A DNA stretch of 64,000 nucleotides from Actinospineispora spinosispora DSM 44797 (GTDB lineage: Bacteria; Actinomycetota; Actinomycetes; Mycobacteriales; Pseudonocardiaceae), in the NCBI RefSeq assembly GCF_000429025.1, contig NZ_AUBB01000021.1:124001-188000 (forward strand). The letters are read 5' to 3'. Position 1 is the first letter of the stretch; each line of letters opens with the position of its first letter. The notes under the pieces are model-generated. The model was not told where the DNA came from and ran no database searches. It was given only the letters and a program-made list of their open reading frames with translations. Positions 51,480 through 59,960 of the stretch are shown here, piece after piece. The translations under genes were made by a program, and so were the position numbers.

Positions 51480-52520
51480 TCACGGTGCGCTGAATGCCGT
51501 GACCACCGGCGCCAGCTCGGTCGGTGTGGCGCCGTGCATGATCACGCCGTCGACCCCGAGGTCGAACTGGTGGCGCACCGCCCGCGCGCAGTCGTCGGCG
51601 GTGCCGGTGGCCGCGACGTCGAGCCAGTCCTGGGGCAGGACGGCCTGGAGCCGTTCGAGTTGCTCGTTCGTCGCGACCGCGTCGGCCCAGCCGTCGAGCT
51701 CCTGGACGACCGAGGAGGCGCGGAAGTCCGTCAGCCGGGCGGGATCCCAGCGGTTCGTGCCGACGAGCAGATCCCCATACACCTGGAGGTAGGTGGCGAG
51801 ACGCCCGACCGACTTGAGGAGTGCCCGGTCAGGGGCGATCTCGTCCACCAGGGTGGCGTAGCAGGACCAGATGGCGATGGCGGCGGGGTCGCGTCCGGCA
51901 CGTTCGGCGGCCTCGCGCACGGTGCGCACGCATCGGCGGACGGTGTCATCGGCGAAGAAGGTGTGCAGCACGACCACGTCGAACGCGCGGCCCGCCAGCT
52001 CGAGTGTCCTCTCCCCGAAGGCCGTGATGCCGAGCCGGATCCGTTCGTCGAAGCCGGCGTTGAGCGCGATCCTGGGAAAACGGCCGGCCGGTCCGTCATG
52101 GTCACGGACGGTCTCGCCGGCCCACAACCTGCGCATCAGGCCGGCGAAGTCCTCCATCTCGGCGGTCGTGGTCTGGGACAACCCGAGGCCCGCGATCTGC
52201 GGCCGAAGCCCTCGGCCGATCCCGAACACGAAGCGTCCGCCGGTGAGGCGGTGCATCGTCGTGGCGAAGGCGGCGGAGATCGCGGGGTGCCGGGTGTTGA
52301 TGTTGGTGGCGGCGGTGGTGATGTCCATGCGCTCGGTGGCCGCGCCGGCGGCTCCGCTCAGCGAGCAGGCCTCCTTGACGTTGAGTCGCTCGGAGATGAA
52401 GGCGTTGCCAAGGCCCATCTGCTCGGCCAGCCGTAGTTCGGACAACATGACTCGCGGGTCCTCGACGTGGCCGCCCAGGGTATAGAACCCGAGCCTGTCG
52501 ACACCTGGTCGTCCTGACAC
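51480..52520 (-). CDS. LLM-class oxidoreductase, F420-type (TIGR03857-like)
   Basis: This 346-residue luciferase-like barrel starts GVDRLGFYTLGGHVEDPR and continues AEQMGLGNAFISERLNVKE. These features, with FGIGRGLRPQIAGLGLSQT and GVDGVIMHGATPTELAPV, fit the TIGR03857 F420-dependent group. The GTG at 52520 lies just behind the kinase gene's stop, and GGAGG within that gene's end serves as ribosome site. It is the last gene of a four-gene operon with two APH-fold kinases and an NTF2-like protein, a set that suggests modification of a hydroxylated lipid or sterol-like compound. Confidence 0.87.
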   Translation of the reverse strand: MSGRPGVDRLGFYTLGGHVEDPRVMLSELRLAEQMGLGNAFISERLNVKEACSLSGAAGAATERMDITTAATNINTRHPAISAAFATTMHRLTGGRFVFGIGRGLRPQIAGLGLSQTTTAEMEDFAGLMRRLWAGETVRDHDGPAGRFPRIALNAGFDERIRLGITAFGERTLELAGRAFDVVVLHTFFADDTVRRCVRTVREAAERAGRDPAAIAIWSCYATLVDEIAPDRALLKSVGRLATYLQVYGDLLVGTNRWDPARLTDFRASSVVQELDGWADAVATNEQLERLQAVLPQDWLDVAATGTADDCARAVRHQFDLGVDGVIMHGATPTELAPVVTAFSAP

Positions 52521-52523
52521 CGG

Positions 52524-53594
52524 TCATACCTCCGAGGTGGTTTCGAGCTCGTGGAAGCCGTGCCGGTCCTGGGCCTGACGTACGGCGTTGGTCACCATGG
52601 AGGTGAACAGGTCGTCGCCCCGGGCGGTGCGCTCGACCAGCATGGCCGCCGCGACCCCGATCACGAGATTCGCGAAGCAGCTGACGGCGTAGTCGGCGGC
52701 GAGACGGTCTGAGTCGTAGTCGACCCCCTGCGCCCGCAGCTCTGCGTGGTAGATCTGGAGCAACCGGTCCTCGTGCCGACGGCGGGTCTCCTGATCCAGG
52801 GCACCTCCGACGAAGTAGGCGACGTCGACCGAGGCCGGTCCGAGGATGACCGTCTGCCAGTCGACGATGGCGAGGGTTCCGGGCTCGTCGTGAATGTCGA
52901 ACAGCACGTTGTCGGGCCGGAAGTCACCGTGCTGCACGGTGAACGGGCACGCCCGCAAGCGGCGGTAGTAGGCGCCGATCCGGTCGACGAAGTGCTGCGC
53001 GGCCTCGAGGTCGGCGGCGTCCATGCGCGGGGCGTAACGCTCGACGAAGCCGGCGAACCAGGTCGGCAGCATCTCCTCGAAGCGCGCCCAGTAGCTCTCG
53101 GAGATGTCGAGCCAGTCGACTCCGCGCAGGGATCGGTCGCCCCAGAAGGGCGCGTGGAACCGCGCGGCGTGGCGAAGCGCGAGCTCGGTCTCCTCGACGG
53201 AGCAACCGGTGAGCTGGTTGCCCGGCCTGGCGGGGCTGAGGTCCTCGAGCAGGAGCACGAACTCGGTTCCGTTGGTGTCGATCTCGGCGTGGTGACAGGC
53301 GGGGACACGGGCCGCGACCCGAGGAGCCACCTCCTGGTAGAAGCGGACCTCGCGCAGGTAGTTCGTCTCGCTACGGCCGGCTGCCCGGCTCTGTGGCGAG
53401 TCCGACGTCAGCTTGGCCACCAGGCTCTGTGGCCGAAGGATGTCGGACGGCTCCGACCGCAGGCGCACCTGGTAGCTGTCGGCGACCTGGCCGGTCCCGA
53501 TACGGCAGGTCTCGATGTCGGTGATCCGCGAGGCCGGGTCGGCGCGGGGGAGCACGGCGTCGAGCCATGCCGCGTTGAGGTCACTGGCGTGCAT
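52524..53594 (-). CDS. APH-fold phosphotransferase (ecdysteroid kinase-like)
   Basis: This 356-residue kinase-fold protein of the aminoglycoside phosphotransferase/CHK-like group has the catalytic loop VQHGDFRPDNVLFD (about residues 224-237) and IVDWQ as the metal-binding aspartate. N-terminal lobe landmarks are GTGQVADSYQVRL and SLVAKLTSD with the ATP lysine. Relatives phosphorylate alcohols such as ecdysteroids or choline. It is a paralogue of the upstream gene and lies 14 bp behind it. The true substrate is unknown; antibiotic resistance is unlikely in this context. Confidence 0.87.
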   Translation of the reverse strand: MHASDLNAAWLDAVLPRADPASRITDIETCRIGTGQVADSYQVRLRSEPSDILRPQSLVAKLTSDSPQSRAAGRSETNYLREVRFYQEVAPRVAARVPACHHAEIDTNGTEFVLLLEDLSPARPGNQLTGCSVEETELALRHAARFHAPFWGDRSLRGVDWLDISESYWARFEEMLPTWFAGFVERYAPRMDAADLEAAQHFVDRIGAYYRRLRACPFTVQHGDFRPDNVLFDIHDEPGTLAIVDWQTVILGPASVDVAYFVGGALDQETRRRHEDRLLQIYHAELRAQGVDYDSDRLAADYAVSCFANLVIGVAAAMLVERTARGDDLFTSMVTNAVRQAQDRHGFHELETTSEV

Positions 53595-53608
53595 CGGTTC
53601 GCCTCTCG

Positions 53609-54703
53609 TCAGCGGGGGTCGTGCGCGCGCAGTCGGGTGGCCTCGACCGCATCCCAGTCGGCGACGGCCGCGCAGTTGCGCTCGAGCAGCGCCAGCAGCA
53701 GCGTGTTGACCTGATCGACGTCGGGCAGGACGGCGATCGCGGCTGTCGTGATCATGAGCCCGCTCATCACCTGCGTGCGGTAGTCGTCGATGGCCTCACC
53801 GGAGGTGTACGAGGCCCCCCGCGCGGTGAACTCGCCGAGGTAGTGGTCGAGCAGCTCCCGTTCGTGCGCGCGCCGGTCATCGACGGAGAGACTGCCGGAG
53901 AGGAAGTAGCCGACGTCGTACATCGGGTTGCGCAGTCCGGTGACCTGCCAATCGATCAGCACCGCCTGGCATCCGCCGTCGGCGGGCTCGAACAGGACGT
54001 TGTCCACTCGGGGGTCGCCGTGGGTGAGGCTGAGTCTGGCCTGGGGGAGCAGGTGCCACGCCTGCGCGAGCTCGCCCGCCGCGGCGACACTGTGCAGGTC
54101 GGTGCGTGAGAGCCGGGCCGAGTAGCGCTCGACCGCGATCGCGGCGCCCCGCTGGATCATGGGTGTCCAGTAGTCGGCGGCCTCGGTCATGCGGATGGGC
54201 CAGGTGGGCGCCGTGGCGGGATCCATCGGCGAGAAGCAGGCGTGCAGGCGGGCTAGCTGGGTGAGGACCGCTCGAGCCTCGTCGGTCCCGCACCCCGCGA
54301 CCTGGTCGCCGGGTGTCGCGGCGGTCAGGTCCTCGACGACGAGGTTGATGTTGGTCTCGTCGCCGTCGACGTGGAACAGGCGGGGTATCCGACAGGCGGC
54401 CCGCTCGGTGATCGCCCGGTAGCCGCCGATCTCGCGGTGGTAGGCGCCGCTACCCACCCCGTGTTCGTGCACCTCGGGGGACCGAGGGCGGAACTTCGCC
54501 ACGACGGCGTCCGGGGCACCGGGAGGGCGGTCCGCGTAGTCGAGCGAAATGTGCACCGTGTCGCTGACGTTGCCCGCTCCGATGGGGCGCAGCGCCGCTG
54601 AACGCACCCGCGCCCCGGGGTACGTGCGGTCGAGTACCGCGCTCAGCCAGCCGGCGCCGATCTCGCTCGTCGTCTCCAGCAGGGGGATGGCGGTCAGGTT
54701 CAT
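53609..54703 (-). CDS. APH-fold phosphotransferase (second copy)
   Basis: This 364-residue paralogue of the neighbouring kinase has the N-lobe PIGAGNVSDTVHISLDY and AVVAKFRPRSPE. The catalytic loop is LTHGDPRVDNVLFE, and VLIDWQVTGLRNPMYDVGYF holds the second aspartate. In the catalytic loop proline replaces the phenylalanine of its paralogue. Both copies keep His-Gly-Asp and Asn, so both may be active. The ATG at 54703 is chosen because similarity starts soon after; the upstream frame is arginine-rich noise. Confidence 0.86.
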   Translation of the reverse strand: MNLTAIPLLETTSEIGAGWLSAVLDRTYPGARVRSAALRPIGAGNVSDTVHISLDYADRPPGAPDAVVAKFRPRSPEVHEHGVGSGAYHREIGGYRAITERAACRIPRLFHVDGDETNINLVVEDLTAATPGDQVAGCGTDEARAVLTQLARLHACFSPMDPATAPTWPIRMTEAADYWTPMIQRGAAIAVERYSARLSRTDLHSVAAAGELAQAWHLLPQARLSLTHGDPRVDNVLFEPADGGCQAVLIDWQVTGLRNPMYDVGYFLSGSLSVDDRRAHERELLDHYLGEFTARGASYTSGEAIDDYRTQVMSGLMITTAAIAVLPDVDQVNTLLLALLERNCAAVADWDAVEATRLRAHDPR

Positions 54704-54729
54704 CGTCGGACCTCGCCTCTCGGTGCGAC

Positions 54730-55089
54730 TCAGCCCCAGGGCATCGTCGAGTAGGGGGTGTTCCACACGTCGGTGATGCGACCCTCGCGCACTCGGAAGA
54801 CCTCGATTCCGGTCAGCAGCCGATCGGCGGTGCGGCCGCGCGCGGTCCAGACGAGGACGGCGTGCTCGTCGTCGCCCGCGAGCACGTCCGCGGTGAACCG
54901 CGGCCGCCACTGCGGGAGGTCCGCCTCGATGCGGGCGATCTGTGCGTCGTGATCGAGCGTCCGTGTGCTTCCGGGATCGTGGCGTACCAGGCCGTCGGCG
55001 GTGATCTCGCGGACCACCTCGGTCCGGCCCGCGTGGTAGACCTCGTCGAGGTACCGGCGGATCACGTTCACCGGACTCGTTGCACTCAT
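54730..55089 (-). CDS. Nuclear transport factor 2 family (SnoaL-like) protein
   Basis: This 119-residue NTF2-fold protein shows VIRRYLDEVYHAGRTEVVRE, then ADGLVRHDPGSTR with the conserved His-Asp of SnoaL-like proteins, LAGDDEHAVLVWTARG and a C-terminal strand IEVFRVREGRITDVWN. It may be an isomerase, dehydratase or binding protein for the substrate handled by the kinases and LLM enzyme downstream. GGAGGGCGG lies before the ATG at 55089. It is the first gene of the operon. Confidence 0.85.
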   Translation of the reverse strand: MSATSPVNVIRRYLDEVYHAGRTEVVREITADGLVRHDPGSTRTLDHDAQIARIEADLPQWRPRFTADVLAGDDEHAVLVWTARGRTADRLLTGIEVFRVREGRITDVWNTPYSTMPWG

Positions 55090-55204
55090 GATCCGCCCTC
55101 CACCGAACGTCCCTGTGCCCGAGCCGACCCGACGGGCCGCGTCGGGTCGCCTGAGCGACACCGCCCGAAAGTGGAACGGTGTCGTGTCAAAAACAGGAAC
55201 ACGA

Positions 55205-55242
55205 ACCTAATTGTCGACACGCATGTGTGTCAACATGTGTCG
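55205..55242 (-). promoter_or_regulatory. Promoter with overlapping GTGTC repeats for the kinase operon
   Basis: On the minus strand TTGACA (55233-55228) and TTAGGT (55210-55205) are spaced by 17 bp. GACAC-GCATGT-GTGTC (55216-55231) and a further GTGTC (55237-55241) overlap the spacer and -35. A repressor site there is likely. No regulator gene adjoins, so control may come from elsewhere. Confidence 0.55.
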
Positions 55243-55278
55243 CTACGCCGGCTGACCTTCGAGCTATCTGAACACGGC

Positions 55279-55740
55279 TCATGCGCGGGCGACGGCGACG
55301 GCCCGCCGCCTCCTCCGGTTGCTGGCGAGCACGACGAGCAGCACGAACAGCTGGGTGGGTCGGTCGAGCCCGGGCAGGTCCGCTTCCACGCCACGCACGA
55401 CCTTGCGGACTCGACCGATCGGCTCGTTCCCCTCGGCGAGGACCTGCGCCCCGATCCCCTCCGAGTCGCGCCCCAGTCGGAACGTCCGACCGCCGGCCTC
55501 GATGGTCCAGTGCGTCAGGCCCTCCCGCTGCGCGGTAGCGAGAAACCTCCCGTCCTGGGAGCTCAGCTGGTGACTCCGGCCGAACGCCGACCCGCTCAGC
55601 GTGTAGCGGGATCCGTCGATCTCGACGTCACCGCCTCGGCGCAGGACACGGGCTGAGATCGTCGTGGCGGGAGCGCCGTCCTCGACGATGTCGTAGCGGG
55701 GCGGCAGTCCGGTCCGAGAGGCGTGCAGGACAGGGTTCAT
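55279..55740 (-). CDS. Conserved-looking protein of unknown function, possible tubby/LURP-like fold with C-terminal membrane segment
   Basis: This 153-residue protein from the ATG at 55740 alternates short strands (YDIVEDGAPATTISARVLRR, EIDGSRYTLSG, DGRFLATAQREGLTHWTIEA, FRLGRDSEG), reminiscent of LURP/tubby-like beta barrels. The C-terminus has a single hydrophobic helix (TQLFVLLVVLAS) followed by five arginines. It may sit at the inner face of the membrane. It lies downstream of the response-regulator gene on the same strand. I do not recognise the family. Confidence 0.6.
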   Translation of the reverse strand: MNPVLHASRTGLPPRYDIVEDGAPATTISARVLRRGGDVEIDGSRYTLSGSAFGRSHQLSSQDGRFLATAQREGLTHWTIEAGGRTFRLGRDSEGIGAQVLAEGNEPIGRVRKVVRGVEADLPGLDRPTQLFVLLVVLASNRRRRRAVAVARA

Positions 55741-55822
55741 CTCATTTCTCTTTCTCATTGACGGGCCCGTTCCGGGCAGAATCGTTTCCACACCGCCGCG
55801 AATCAGCGGATGCGTCGAGGCC

Positions 55823-56470
55823 TCAGCGCACGAGGCCCGATCGCCACACCCAGATGGCTACCTCGGTGCGGTTACGCGCCGCGACCTTGCGCTGGATCGC
55901 GGTGAGATGGGTCTTCACCGTGGACAGCGAGATCATCAGTTCTCGGGCCATCTCGGCGTTCGTCTGCCCCCTGGCCACCGCTTTGGCCAGTTCCAGCTCG
56001 CGCTGGGTCAGTGCGGGATCGGCGGGACGGGCCGAACGACCCAGGGCAGCGAAGTGCGCCAGTAGCCGCGTCGTGATCGATGGTGACGCCAGGGACTCAC
56101 CGTTGGCCGCCGCGTGCACGGCCTCCACGAGGAACCGGGGGCCCGCGTCCTTGAGGATGAAACCGCACGCGCCCGCGACGAGCGCTTCGTGGACCAGCTC
56201 GTCGAGATCGAAGGTCGTCACGATGAGAACCCGCAACGGCTCGGTGACCTCCGGGCCGGCGAGAGCCCTCGTGGCAGCGAGCCCGTCGAGCAGTGGCATG
56301 CGGATGTCCATCAGCGTGACGTCCGGCCGCAACTCCTTCGCCAGTGAGACGGCTTGCCTGCCGTTCTCGGCCTCGCCGACCACCTCGAGGTCGGGTTCCC
56401 GTTCCAGGATCAGCCGGAATCCGGTGCGTACCAAGGCCTGGTCGTCGGCCAGCAGGACCCGCAGCGTCAC
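55823..56470 (-). CDS. LuxR-type (NarL family) response regulator
   Basis: This 215-residue response regulator has an N-terminal receiver with the acidic pocket Asp9/Asp10 (VLLADDQ), phosphoacceptor Asp55 (TLMDIRMP) and a lysine in GFILKDAG. The C-terminal LuxR HTH reads LTQRELELAKAVARGQTNAE, then LMISLSTVKTHLTAIQRK. It overlaps its histidine kinase by 4 bp (ATGA) and is certainly its partner. The DNA target is unknown. Confidence 0.94.
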   Translation of the reverse strand: MTLRVLLADDQALVRTGFRLILEREPDLEVVGEAENGRQAVSLAKELRPDVTLMDIRMPLLDGLAATRALAGPEVTEPLRVLIVTTFDLDELVHEALVAGACGFILKDAGPRFLVEAVHAAANGESLASPSITTRLLAHFAALGRSARPADPALTQRELELAKAVARGQTNAEMARELMISLSTVKTHLTAIQRKVAARNRTEVAIWVWRSGLVR

Positions 56471-57660
56471 GGTTCGATCCCTCCCTCGGACGATCGTGTT
56501 GCCACGACGCCGCTCGGCAGGGGCAGCTCGACGAGGACCCGCCAGCTGCTCTCGCCGTGTTCTCCCCAGATCAACGTGCCATCCAATGCCGCGATCCGCT
56601 CGCTCATGCCCAGCAAGCCGTATCCCCCTGCCGATCGTCCGCGCCCCCGTCGGTGCCCGTCGTTGATGACCTCGACCATCAGCCTGCGAGCCGCCGCGGT
56701 GACCGGCCGCACCGTCACGACGACGTGGTGGGCATCGGGTGCGTGCTTACGCACGTTCGTCAGCGACTCGAGCACCACACGATGGACCGTCGAGACGGTT
56801 TCCGGTGCGATACTCAGGTCTTCCAGCCTTGGCTCGAGCCGTAGCGAGACGGCGTCGTCGCCGTCGACCGCCGCCTCGACCGCGTCGGTCAGGCCGCCCA
56901 TGGACACGGCCGTGGCCTGATCGAGGCGCAGCATCATGACCAGGCGTCGCACCGCGGCCAGTGCCTCCGCCCCGGAGTGCTCGATCTCCTGGATGAGGTC
57001 GTGTTCCGGGCCCTCGCCCAGGATCAGCCCGGCGGCCTGGGTACGGACCACCACGCCGGTGATGTGGTGAGCCACCAGATCGTGCAGCTCCCGGGCCAGC
57101 GCGAGCCGCTCCCGGTTTCGGGCCGCCACCAGCGCGGCGTCGCGCCGGGCGTCACCATCGCGCAGGATGAGTCCGACAGTGACGCTGCAGCCCCACAGCA
57201 CCGCCCACACCACGGCGACCGTGATGGGGTTGGCTCCGGTGCCGTAGCGCAGCACCGGAGCGGCCGCTATCGCCAGCCCGCCGAGTACCACCGCCCCGCA
57301 GGCGAGCCGGCGCGGTAGGCGGTGGCACCCGGCCCCCACCAGAAGCATCAGGGCCAGTACCTCGGGATCCCCGCTGAGGGTCGCGGCAGGCGCGACGAGG
57401 TAGCCGACGAGGCTGGTTCCCAGCGACAGCGCGATCGCCGATGCCGCGAGCGTCGCGATTCGTTCCGGGAACCAGTGCCGTGCCAGCGCGAACACGCCGG
57501 CGGCCGTGCCCACCGCGAGGTAGGCGATGCCACCTGCTCCGGGTGCCCCCTCCAGGAACAGCCGATGCACACCGGACTCGACGTTCAGGCCGACCAGGAC
57601 CAACAGCTCGACGATCACCCACACACGGCGCAACGGTGGTCGATCACCGGTCCGAGTCAC
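56467..57660 (-). CDS. Sensor histidine kinase (NarL-type, HisKA_3)
   Basis: This 397-residue membrane kinase has an N-terminal block of four to six helices without an obvious extracellular domain, up to about 190. HisKA_3 follows with the phosphorylated histidine in ARELHDLVAHHITGVVV, and the ATPase domain has SLTNVRKHAPDAHHVVV (N box) and SAGGYGLLGMSERI (G box). Such kinases often sense membrane or cell-wall stress. It is cotranscribed with the response regulator that follows. Confidence 0.93.
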   Translation of the reverse strand: MTRTGDRPPLRRVWVIVELLVLVGLNVESGVHRLFLEGAPGAGGIAYLAVGTAAGVFALARHWFPERIATLAASAIALSLGTSLVGYLVAPAATLSGDPEVLALMLLVGAGCHRLPRRLACGAVVLGGLAIAAAPVLRYGTGANPITVAVVWAVLWGCSVTVGLILRDGDARRDAALVAARNRERLALARELHDLVAHHITGVVVRTQAAGLILGEGPEHDLIQEIEHSGAEALAAVRRLVMMLRLDQATAVSMGGLTDAVEAAVDGDDAVSLRLEPRLEDLSIAPETVSTVHRVVLESLTNVRKHAPDAHHVVVTVRPVTAAARRLMVEVINDGHRRGRGRSAGGYGLLGMSERIAALDGTLIWGEHGESSWRVLVELPLPSGVVATRSSEGGIEP

Positions 57661-57862
57661 CGATCCGTTCTCCTCTCCGCTCGTGTCGACCCAGTGTGTC
57701 CGGTGAGATCAACCGGTCGCATCACACGCGGGGACGGTCTTTGTCCCGTCGCGCCTCGGCCGGAAGTATGAGGCCGTCGCGGGCGCCGTCACCGACCCGA
57801 CCGGGCGGCCCGCCGTCAACGTCCGGTGCGGGCAGAGCGAGTCCCGCCGGGGACGCCGGACA

Positions 57863-58146
57863 GCCGGCCTCGACGAGCCGCTGGGCCCAGCCGGGGCGGC
57901 CGTCGGGGGTGTCGGACCACTCGGTTCCCTGAAGCAGACCGTCGTGGACGAGCACGATGGGGCAGGGCTTGGTGACGTGCTCGGGCGCCTCCCAGCCACG
58001 AACATCGGGCCGTGCGCAACGGTGTGCCCGTCGCGGGCGAGGCGTTCCCCGGGTATCCAGAAGCGTCCCCGTCGGCTCGCGCGAACCGTAGTGGCGGACC
58101 GGAAGGGGCGAGTACCAGCAGGGCCGGTCGACGTTTGTGAGGTCAT
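57863..58146 (-). pseudogene. Frameshifted and truncated alpha/beta hydrolase gene
   Basis: From ATG 58146 one frame reads RRGRFWIPGERLARDG and HTVAHGPMFV, ending at 57997. A different frame then continues directly with WEAPEHVTKPCPIVLVHDG, LLQGTEWSDTPDGRPGWAQ and RLVEAG to about 57863. Both parts match the N-terminal third of one alpha/beta hydrolase family ('GPMYV...PYPIVLVHGG...TPDGRPGWAQ'). A single-base shift near 57997 and loss of the remainder, including the nucleophile and acid/His, mark it as a pseudogene. It is divergent from an MmyB-like XRE gene. Confidence 0.7.
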
Positions 58147-58233
58147 GACTCCGACGCCAGGGACGCCGCGGTCTGCTGGGAGGGTGTGTCACACCCATCC
58201 GTTCCGGATCGGCCGCCGCTACCGTCGAGCGGT

Positions 58234-59088
58234 ATGAACCGCGACCTTGCGTTGGCAGAGTTCCTCCGCGCGCGTCGAGACCTGGTCACCCCGCGCGACG
58301 CCGGGTTGATCGAGGACGACGGTCGACGTGTGCCGGGGTTGCGCCGCGAAGAGGTCGCCCTGCTGGCCGGGATCAGCACCGATTACTACATCCGCCTGGA
58401 GCAGGGCCGCGAACGGCGCCCCTCCGGTCAGGTTCTGCAGGCGCTCGCGCGCGCTCTGCGCCTCGACGAGGCCGCCGCCGAGCACCTGTTCCGGCTGGGT
58501 CTGTACACGCCACCGTCGCCGGCGCACGGCGACTCGGAGGTAGGTCCCGAGCTGCGCCGGCTGATGGACCAGATGCACCAGGTCCCCGCGTTCGTGGTCG
58601 GTCCCGGGCAAGACGTACTGGCCGCCAACGCACTGGCAGGGGCGCTCTACTCGGGCTTCGCGCGCTTCGACAACCTGCTGCGCATGATCTTCCTCGACCC
58701 GTTCGCCCGCGACTTCTACCTCGACTGGGACCAGGCCGCACGGGTCGCCGTGCGGAACCTGAGGGCCTCCACCGTCCCGGCCGACGAGCGCACCGAGCAG
58801 GTCATCGGCGCACTGAGCGTGCGCAGCCCGGCCTTCGCCGCACTGTGGGCCCGCTACGAGGTGCGCCCGCGCACCACCGAGACCAAGCACTTCCGCCATC
58901 CCGACGTCGGCGAGCTGCACTTGCACTTCGAGGCGTTGGCCGTGAGTAGTGCACCTGGCCAGCACCTGTCGGTCTACACCGCGGAGCCGGGCAGCCGCAG
59001 CGCCGAGGGACTGGCGCTGCTGTCCACCCTGCGTTGCGCCACTGCCGCCGACGCCCAGGAGCCCGTGCGGGACACACCGGCGGTCTGA
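58234..59088 (+). CDS. XRE family regulator with MmyB-like domain (second copy in window)
   Basis: This 284-residue protein has an XRE HTH (RREEVALLAGISTDYYIRLEQG) and an MmyB-type C-terminal domain (FVVGPGQDVLAANALAGALY; FYLDWDQAARVAVRNLRAS; TKHFRHPDVGELHLHFEAL). It is built like the protein at 20360. The ATG at 58234 is preferred; a GTG at 58186 is also in frame. It is divergent from the broken alpha/beta hydrolase, probably its former target. Confidence 0.9.
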   Translation: MNRDLALAEFLRARRDLVTPRDAGLIEDDGRRVPGLRREEVALLAGISTDYYIRLEQGRERRPSGQVLQALARALRLDEAAAEHLFRLGLYTPPSPAHGDSEVGPELRRLMDQMHQVPAFVVGPGQDVLAANALAGALYSGFARFDNLLRMIFLDPFARDFYLDWDQAARVAVRNLRASTVPADERTEQVIGALSVRSPAFAALWARYEVRPRTTETKHFRHPDVGELHLHFEALAVSSAPGQHLSVYTAEPGSRSAEGLALLSTLRCATAADAQEPVRDTPAV

Positions 59089-59170
59089 CGCGACAGGGCG
59101 GGAGTGGCAGTGGCGGAAACTTCCTGGCCGGTCCACCCCGTCCCCGCGGCGGGAAGGGGCCGAGGACGGC

Positions 59171-59779
59171 TCATCGTGAGGTCGGTTGCCTCTTCCTTCG
59201 GGCTCGGTAGCCGGAGATCTTGACGAGGTTCCCGCAGCGCTCCATGGAGCACCATCGGCGACGCCTGCCCTGGGTCTCGTCGAGGAAGAGCAGCGAGCAG
59301 TCCGGGTGTTCGCACTCCTTGACGCGCTGGGCGTCGGGCCCGCCCAGCAGCGTGGTGGCCTGGCGCGCGATGCGCGCGAGAGCCTCGGACACGGTGCCGG
59401 GCGCCGGCTCGGCGCGCAGGCCTTCCGCCGTGGCGACGAGTCGATCGCCGAGCGCGGGACGAGCGCCGATCTCGTTGACCACGGCCACCGCCTCGTCGGC
59501 GTCACCGGTGGCCGGCGGGTCGAGGAGAGGGCGAAGCAGGTCGTAGACGGCCTCGCGCAGCCGCAGCGCCAGCTCGAGGTCGGCGTCGGTCGGCTCGGTG
59601 AGTGTGCGTGCCTGACCGGAGCCGATCAGCCATCGCGCCAGAGCAGGGGGATCGGGCAGCCGTTCGATCGGCGCGGCGGACCGGCGCCGCCCGAGCGTCG
59701 CGACCAGGTCGAGTGGCGCGCTCCCGCCGGTGAAGACGAACGCCGGCCCCCTGTCGGCCTCCTCGGCGGACTGGCTCAC
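59171..59779 (-). CDS. CGNR zinc-finger family regulator, variant motif
   Basis: This protein of about 202 residues has a stress-induced-type N-terminal domain (ABATE-like; LDLVATLGRRR, LREAVYDLLRPLLDP) and a C-terminal zinc finger. The finger reads CEHPDCSLLFLDET then WCSMERCGNLVKISGYR. The four zinc cysteines are kept, but the eponymous CGNR reads CGNL. The GTG at 59779 is chosen from similarity. It is divergent from an MDR reductase whose promoter has two ACACC-type palindromes, likely its binding sites. Confidence 0.85.
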   Translation of the reverse strand: MSQSAEEADRGPAFVFTGGSAPLDLVATLGRRRSAAPIERLPDPPALARWLIGSGQARTLTEPTDADLELALRLREAVYDLLRPLLDPPATGDADEAVAVVNEIGARPALGDRLVATAEGLRAEPAPGTVSEALARIARQATTLLGGPDAQRVKECEHPDCSLLFLDETQGRRRRWCSMERCGNLVKISGYRARRKRQPTSR

Positions 59780-59894
59780 CGGGTCACGATATCGCGGTGC
59801 GGGTGGGCGGGGAACGTGTCGACGGACCACAGGACTCCGTTCCTCCTCCCACTCGATTCCCCGGTCCGGCCGAGGGGAACAGGTCGACTGGTTG

Positions 59895-59941
59895 ACACCA
59901 GTTCAACCGGTGTTCTTTGATGACACTAGTTCAACCGGTGT
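59895..59941. promoter_or_regulatory. Two 19-bp near-palindromic operators upstream of the MDR gene
   Basis: ACACCAGTTCAACCGGTGT (59895-59913) and ACACTAGTTCAACCGGTGT (59923-59941) are almost identical and each nearly symmetrical. They repeat at 28 bp, or just under three helix turns. A TTGACA (59892-59897) and a TTTGAT (59916-59921) overlap the first site. Cooperative repression by the divergent CGNR protein is likely. Confidence 0.65.
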
Positions 59942-59960
59942 CGCACGGGGAAGGTGTGGG

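Noticed and set aside
52524..54703. Aminoglycoside resistance cassette
   Set aside because: The APH fold is present twice, but the neighbours (LLM enzyme, NTF2-like protein) and sequence features fit CHK/ecdysteroid-kinase-like proteins better than resistance enzymes.
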